Below are positions 60,076-64,000 of a DNA stretch of 64,000 nt, piece after piece. Made by a program: the position numbers and the translations under genes. This stretch comes from RHKX01 sp963826475 (GTDB lineage: Bacteria > Actinomycetota > Thermoleophilia > Solirubrobacterales > 70-9), in assembly GCA_963826475.1 (NCBI GenBank), contig CAWGXC010000003.1, positions 1,736,001-1,800,000 on the forward strand, given 5' to 3'. Position 1 is the first letter of the stretch. Every line of letters starts with the position of its first letter. A model generated the notes under the pieces. It did not search any database. It was given only the letters and a program-made list of their open reading frames with translations, and was not told the origin of the DNA.

Positions 60076-60810
60076 GTGGACAACGCCGAGGCACATCGCT
60101 TCGCCCGTGAGAAGGGCACCTCCAAGGTCGCCACGAGGGCCGCCCGCGGGCTCGCGATTCCCTACATGAAGCTGCTCTACGCACTCAGGATCGAGGGCGC
60201 CGAGAACATCCCCGAGGAGGGGCCGGTGATCATCGCCCCGAACCACAAGAGCTTCTGGGATGCCTTCTTCGTCGCCGCCGCGACGAAGCGCCCGATCCGC
60301 TTCATGGGCAAGAACGAGCTCTTCGAGGGCCGCGCCGGCAGGATTCTGATCCGCCTCGGCGCCTTCCCGGTACGTCGCGGCTCCTCCGACGCTGAGGCGA
60401 TCGAGACGGCGCGGCGGATCCTCATCGGCGGTGGCCTGCTGGCGCTGTTCCCCGAGGGCACGCGGGTCCGCGACCCGACCATTCTCGGCCAGCCTCACAA
60501 GGGTGCCGCTCGGCTGGCACTGGAGACCGGTGCAACGGTCGTCCCGTGCGCGATCACCGGCACCGAGAGGTTGTTCGCCGGGCCGTTGCCGCGACCCGGG
60601 CGGGTTCGTGTGTCCTTCGGCGAGCCGATCGAGCTGAGCCCGACCGAGCCCACTCCGGAGGCCGCCGCCGAGCTCGTCGACGAGCGCCTCTGGCCGGAGG
60701 TCGAGCGGCAGCGGGAGCGGCTGCTCTCGCATCCGGGTGCGATCGCGGCGGGCCTGGCCGCCCTCGGTCTCGGTGCGGGCGTCGCCGCTCGCCGCCGGCG
60801 CAGGCGTTGA
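60076..60810 (+). CDS. PlsC-type 1-acylglycerol-3-phosphate acyltransferase
   Basis: A 244-residue membrane-associated acyltransferase. The catalytic N-H57-K-S-F-W-D62 (H-x4-D) and the substrate motif F-P-E-G-T-R (125-130) are present. It transfers acyl chains in phospholipid synthesis, probably to lysophosphatidate. An alanine-rich helix and an Arg-rich tail end the protein. GTG start with TACGCT six bases upstream (leaderless pattern). Confidence 0.92.
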   Translation: MDNAEAHRFAREKGTSKVATRAARGLAIPYMKLLYALRIEGAENIPEEGPVIIAPNHKSFWDAFFVAAATKRPIRFMGKNELFEGRAGRILIRLGAFPVRRGSSDAEAIETARRILIGGGLLALFPEGTRVRDPTILGQPHKGAARLALETGATVVPCAITGTERLFAGPLPRPGRVRVSFGEPIELSPTEPTPEAAAELVDERLWPEVERQRERLLSHPGAIAAGLAALGLGAGVAARRRRRR

Positions 60811-60843
60811 TCGCCCGGGGCGAGACCGAATGGGACGTGGCGC

Positions 60844-61596
60844 TCAGCCGGCTAAGGGCCCCTGCGGCACGACCTCGGACAGCACCGCGGACGGCCGGAA
60901 CCCCTTGACGATCAGATAGATCGCGAAGGACGCCTCGAACGCAGCTTCCGGAACCGAGAACAGGACGTGTATGCCGCTCTGCTCATAGGCACCGAGCAGG
61001 ACGGCGACCGAGGACAGGAAGATCAGCGGGCCGCCGACGACGCCCAACAGCGCCAGACGCGCCGGCATCAGGCCGCTGCTGTACATCAGGTAGCCGAGCA
61101 GGAGGCCGTTGACGCCGACGCAGAATCCCGGTCCGAGCAAGAACGTCCAGTCGTGGATCGCGACCAGCGCGTGGCCAGTGACGTTGAGCGAGGAGCCATC
61201 GGCTCCGATCGAGGCGGCCAGATCGTCGCGCAGGGTCAGGACCGACAACAGGCTGATCACGCCGACCCCGATGATCGTCGATTCGACGATGCGTGACCCG
61301 ACGTAGCCCAGCGCCAGGCTCTCGTTCTGCCGCCTGAGGATCGGAAACATCACGACCGCCGTACCGACGTTGCCGACCATCAGCAGGATCTCGAGAAGAG
61401 CGCCCAAGGTGACGCGCGTGTCGTGACCCGCGCCGAGGATGTAGTTCGCATCGTTCAGGACGGGGTCGTAGAGGACCAGCGCGGCAATCGACGTGATGAA
61501 GGTGGATGCCATGAGCCAACCTGCGATTCGCGCGGTCGTTCTCTGCCGGCCGGTTTGCCCGGGTGGGGACGTGGGCGGACCTGATCTCTCGTTCAT
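60844..61596 (-). CDS. DUF4386-type membrane protein
   Basis: A 250-residue protein with six to seven hydrophobic segments. The features R-I-A-G-W-L-M-A-S-T, V-T-L-G-A-L-L-E-I-L-L-M, G-Y-V-G-S-R-I-V-E-S and I-H-D-W-T-F-L-L-G-P fit the DUF4386 family, whose function is unknown. The ATG at 61596 has GGAGAGG just upstream; the long frame before it is not expected to be translated. Confidence 0.78.
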   Translation of the reverse strand: MNERSGPPTSPPGQTGRQRTTARIAGWLMASTFITSIAALVLYDPVLNDANYILGAGHDTRVTLGALLEILLMVGNVGTAVVMFPILRRQNESLALGYVGSRIVESTIIGVGVISLLSVLTLRDDLAASIGADGSSLNVTGHALVAIHDWTFLLGPGFCVGVNGLLLGYLMYSSGLMPARLALLGVVGGPLIFLSSVAVLLGAYEQSGIHVLFSVPEAAFEASFAIYLIVKGFRPSAVLSEVVPQGPLAG

Positions 61597-61714
61597 CGGC
61601 CTCTCCGAAGCCCCGTCGGCGGGATGCGCGGCGAGCGGGGCGGAAAGCTCGAACGCAACGTGTCTCACGCAAAACCTATCCGGTCTTAGGCCAAGTCGAC
61701 GGTGCGCTGCTCCC

Positions 61715-62209
61715 TCAGCCGGCGGCGACCTCGTCCAGCCTTCCGGTCCCGACGTCGTAGATGAAGCCGCGGACCTCGTCCGTCCTGCGGATGAAGGGGC
61801 TCGCCTTGATTCGCTCGATCCCGGTGCGAACGTTGCCCTCCAGATCCGCGAACGTGCGCGCACGCCACGGCGGGCGCTCGCCGGTCGACTCCTCCATTCG
61901 CGAGGCGAACTCCTCGTCGGTCACCTTCAACATGCCGCAGTCGGTGTGGTTGATGAGGATGATCTCCTCCGTGCCGAGCAGATGCTGCGAGATCGCGAGC
62001 GAGCGGATCTCCTCGTCGGAGATCACGCCCCCCGCGTTGCGGATGACGTGAGCGTCGCCCTCCTCGAGGCCGAGGATGCGAGCCGGGTCGACTCGCGCGT
62101 CCATGCAGGTGACGATGGCTACCTTCGTCGCCGGAGGTGCTGGCAGGTCGCCCTTCTCGAAGCTCTTCGCGTACTGCTCGCCGTTGGCCAGGAGGTCGTC
62201 AGTGCCCAT
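61715..62209 (-). CDS. Beta-carbonic anhydrase
   Basis: A 164-residue zinc enzyme converting carbon dioxide and bicarbonate. Zn ligands Cys35, His88 and Cys91 (C-M-D-A-R and N-H-T-D-C-G-M) and the Asp37-Arg39 pair are present. The short length fits the Rv1284-like group. It lies 51 bases after the carboxyltransferase gene on the same strand, and bicarbonate supply to that carboxylase is a plausible link. Confidence 0.93.
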   Translation of the reverse strand: MGTDDLLANGEQYAKSFEKGDLPAPPATKVAIVTCMDARVDPARILGLEEGDAHVIRNAGGVISDEEIRSLAISQHLLGTEEIILINHTDCGMLKVTDEEFASRMEESTGERPPWRARTFADLEGNVRTGIERIKASPFIRRTDEVRGFIYDVGTGRLDEVAAG

Positions 62210-62260
62210 CGCTTCTTCTCCTTCGTTGGGTGGGTCGGGAATTGGTCGGACTGGAATGTC

Positions 62261-63826
62261 TCACCGCGTGGGCCAGCTCGCCAAGGGCCGTTCGCACCCC
62301 GGCTCGTACCGACGCCCCTCGAGCCTGTCGAGCGCGCGGGCCAGCACCTGTCTGGTGTCCGCGGGATCGATGATCTCGTCGACCGCCAGTCGCCCCGCCG
62401 CACCATATGGATCGGTGTCGGCCGCGATCGCCTCACCGGCCTCGGCGAGCCGCTCGCGTCGCTCGGCGTCAGCGAGCCCGATTAGCCCGTCCCCGGCGAT
62501 CACGTTGGCGGCCACCTGCGGATCCATGAAGGAGATCTCGGCACCGGGCCACGCGTAGATCGCGTCGACGCCGGTGTCGTTGCCGCCGAGGCTGAAGTAG
62601 GCCATGCCGTACGCCTTGCGCAGGATCACCGTCAGCTTCGGGGTGCGAGCGAGGCTGAGCGCGCTCTGCAGCCGGATCGAGTGCTTGAGCATGCCGCCGT
62701 GCTCGACCCCGGTACCGACGAAGAACCCCGGGCAGTCCTGGAGGAAGACGATGGGAAGGTCGAAGGCGTCGCAGAGGCAGATCAGCCGAACGGCCTTCTC
62801 GCAGGCCGCGGGATCGAGCGTCCCCGCGGCGAACTTCGGCTGGCTCGCGAGCATCCCGACCGCGATGCCGTCGATCCGCGCCAGGGACGAGATCAGCCCC
62901 CGCCCGTAGCCGGCGCCGAGCTCGAACACGGAGCCGGGATCGGCGATGCGCGCGAGCACCTTGCTCGCGTCGTAGCCGCGCGAGCGCCGCTCAGGGACGA
63001 GCGAGGCGATGCCGGGGTCCGCCTTCAACTCGCTCGGGCGCTCGCCGCGAACGGACGGCGTCCATCCGTTGGACGGCAGGTACGAGAGGAAGCTCCGGAT
63101 GGCGCCGTAGGCCTCGTCGGGTCCGTCGACCGCGAGATCGATCTGGCCCGTGCGGCGCGAGTGCACGTCGGCGCCACCCAGCTCCTCCATCTCGATCCCC
63201 TCGCCGGTCGCGATCTCGACGACGCGGGGAGAGGTGACCGCCAGGCACGTCCCACGGACCTGGACGACGAAGTCGGACGCGGCTGAGATGAAGGAGGAGC
63301 CACCGAACGAGTCGCCGACGATGGCGGTCACCGCCGGGATCCGCCGGCGGCGGGCGAACATCGAAGCTCCGGGCGAGACTCTCGAGAAGCCCGCGGAGCC
63401 GAGCGAGTCGGGGATGCGAGCCCCGCCGGTCGCGCCGAAGTACACGAAGGGATGACCGCTGCGCATGGCGCCGTCGAAGAGCTTGCCGAGCTTGCGGCTG
63501 CCCATCATCGAGGAGCTGCCGCGCTTCACGGTGACGTCGTCGCCGGCGACGGTGACCGCTCGTCCGGCGATCAGACCCTGCCCTCCGATCTTGCCGTCAC
63601 CGGGAGTCGATGCGGCGTCCTCGGCACGCTCGGAGTGCGAGAACGTCCCGAGCTCATCGAAGCTGCCGGGATCGAGCAGGCCCTCGATGTGCTCGCGCAC
63701 CGTTCGGCCACCCGCTGCATGCAACCGCTCGACTCGCTCGGCGCCGCCGAGCGCGGTGCGGATGCGCTCGCGACGGCCGAGGAATTCCTCGACGCCGCCC
63801 TCGCCGTCGTCGTGCTCGCCGTTCAT
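62261..63826 (-). CDS. Acyl-CoA carboxylase carboxyltransferase (beta) subunit
   Basis: A 521-residue carboxyltransferase of the PccB/AccD type, which moves CO2 from biotin to acetyl-, propionyl- or a longer acyl-CoA. Both crotonase-like halves are present: F-G-A-T-G-G-A-R-I-P-D-S near residue 130 and G-F-F-V-G-T-G-V-E-H-G-G near 360, the oxyanion segments, followed by A-Y-G-M-A-Y-F. No biotin carboxylase or biotin carrier gene is in the window. The carbonic anhydrase gene follows. Confidence 0.92.
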   Translation of the reverse strand: MNGEHDDGEGGVEEFLGRRERIRTALGGAERVERLHAAGGRTVREHIEGLLDPGSFDELGTFSHSERAEDAASTPGDGKIGGQGLIAGRAVTVAGDDVTVKRGSSSMMGSRKLGKLFDGAMRSGHPFVYFGATGGARIPDSLGSAGFSRVSPGASMFARRRRIPAVTAIVGDSFGGSSFISAASDFVVQVRGTCLAVTSPRVVEIATGEGIEMEELGGADVHSRRTGQIDLAVDGPDEAYGAIRSFLSYLPSNGWTPSVRGERPSELKADPGIASLVPERRSRGYDASKVLARIADPGSVFELGAGYGRGLISSLARIDGIAVGMLASQPKFAAGTLDPAACEKAVRLICLCDAFDLPIVFLQDCPGFFVGTGVEHGGMLKHSIRLQSALSLARTPKLTVILRKAYGMAYFSLGGNDTGVDAIYAWPGAEISFMDPQVAANVIAGDGLIGLADAERRERLAEAGEAIAADTDPYGAAGRLAVDEIIDPADTRQVLARALDRLEGRRYEPGCERPLASWPTR

Positions 63827-63878
63827 CGACCGCGCAGGCTACGCGGCCGGTGTCGGCGACGACCCGTCGGAACGAGAA

Positions 63879-63900
63879 CGGGCGGCCCGGAGGCCGCCCG
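63879..63900 (-). terminator. Hairpin terminator of the gene at the window edge
   Basis: CGGGCGGCC (63879-63887) and GGCCGCCCG (63892-63900) pair perfectly around a four-base loop. On the minus strand it follows the stop at 63926 and is followed by TTCTCGTTCC, moderately T-rich. Confidence 0.7.
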
Positions 63901-63925
63901 CTTCCCGATGCTTCTCGTGGCAGAA

Positions 63926-64000
63926 CTAGCCGCGAATGAAGCCGGTCTTCTTGACCTTGTGCAGCACCTGATGGGCGTTGAGCGGCTTGTCGAACGCACC
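63926..64000 (-). CDS. C-terminal fragment of an unidentified protein
   Basis: Only the last 24 codons are in the window, ending T-G-F-I-R-G. The piece G-A-F-D-K-P-L-N-A-H-Q-V-L looks like the K-P loop and last helix of a response-regulator receiver domain. This is suggestive only; the rest lies beyond the window. Confidence 0.5.
   Translation of the reverse strand, partial: GAFDKPLNAHQVLHKVKKTGFIRG

Noticed and set aside
1..64000. CRISPR arrays, insertion sequences, integrases and prophage genes
   Set aside because: No regularly spaced repeats, transposase or integrase motifs or phage structural genes were seen by reading.

Overview
The window is uniformly high-GC bacterial chromosome, judged by eye. 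It has dense genes on both strands, many GTG starts and several apparently leaderless promoters. The gene content points to an actinobacterium: an Rpf-like cell-wall lytic protein, a probable F420-dependent oxidoreductase, an MMPL exporter, a FadE/FadA2/FabG4/HtdX-type lipid cluster like that of mycobacteria, and class-2 polyphosphate kinase. The mix would suit a soil lineage of the Thermoleophilia/Solirubrobacterales type, but that placement is inference. No rRNA, tRNA, CRISPR array, insertion sequence or complete prophage was recognised.

Layout. 0-3.5 kb: phosphate uptake (pstC cut by the window edge, pstS) beside a PHO-box-like site, a free-standing winged-helix protein and an OmpR-type response regulator. 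3.5-8.5 kb: uppP, an enoyl-CoA hydratase, an HD-domain protein, a SpoIIM-family membrane protein, a secreted Rpf-like protein and some small genes. 8.5-13.7 kb: a MacB/FtsX-type ABC exporter, a pentad-repeat protein, a phosphoesterase and PPK2. 13.7-25 kb: an acyl-CoA dehydrogenase, a membrane acyltransferase with a serine hydrolase, rhodanese, SDR, M20 peptidase, an MBL hydrolase, a metal-type permease with a YHS tail followed by a VOC protein, and a secreted NlpC/P60-like protein. 25-33.2 kb: a five-gene lipid operon (two overlapping acyl-CoA dehydrogenases, thiolase, FabG4, MaoC hydratase), a lipoprotein and a thioesterase. 33.3-35.8 kb: a complete polar amino-acid type ABC importer. 35.8-37.4 kb: a patch of different texture with tandem hairpins, an orphan secreted protein, a GntR fragment and an F420/PPOX enzyme. 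37.4-47.6 kb: an acyl-CoA oxidase-like protein, gltB-gltD and a secreted CocE-type hydrolase. 47.6-57.8 kb: an AAA ATPase, a flippase-like membrane protein, an aldo-keto reductase, HMG-CoA reductase, a MarR/MMPL pair, a Na+/H+ antiporter and a ferritin-like protein with a histone-H1-like tail. 57.9-64 kb: histidine phosphatase, sulfatase, PlsC acyltransferase, DUF4386 protein, beta-carbonic anhydrase, an acyl-CoA carboxylase beta subunit and the last codons of another gene.

Taken together, the region is dominated by acyl-CoA and lipid metabolism, cell-envelope remodelling, and phosphate and nitrogen assimilation. No single large new system stands out. The best leads are the unusual pst-adjacent regulator pair, the permease-YHS/VOC operon behind a CsoR-like operator with a probable CTG start, the paired acyl-CoA dehydrogenases in the FabG4 operon, the ferritin-like/H1-tail fusion, an isolated HMG-CoA reductase, and the odd patch at 35.8-37.4 kb. 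All family calls come from reading motifs; no database search was run.
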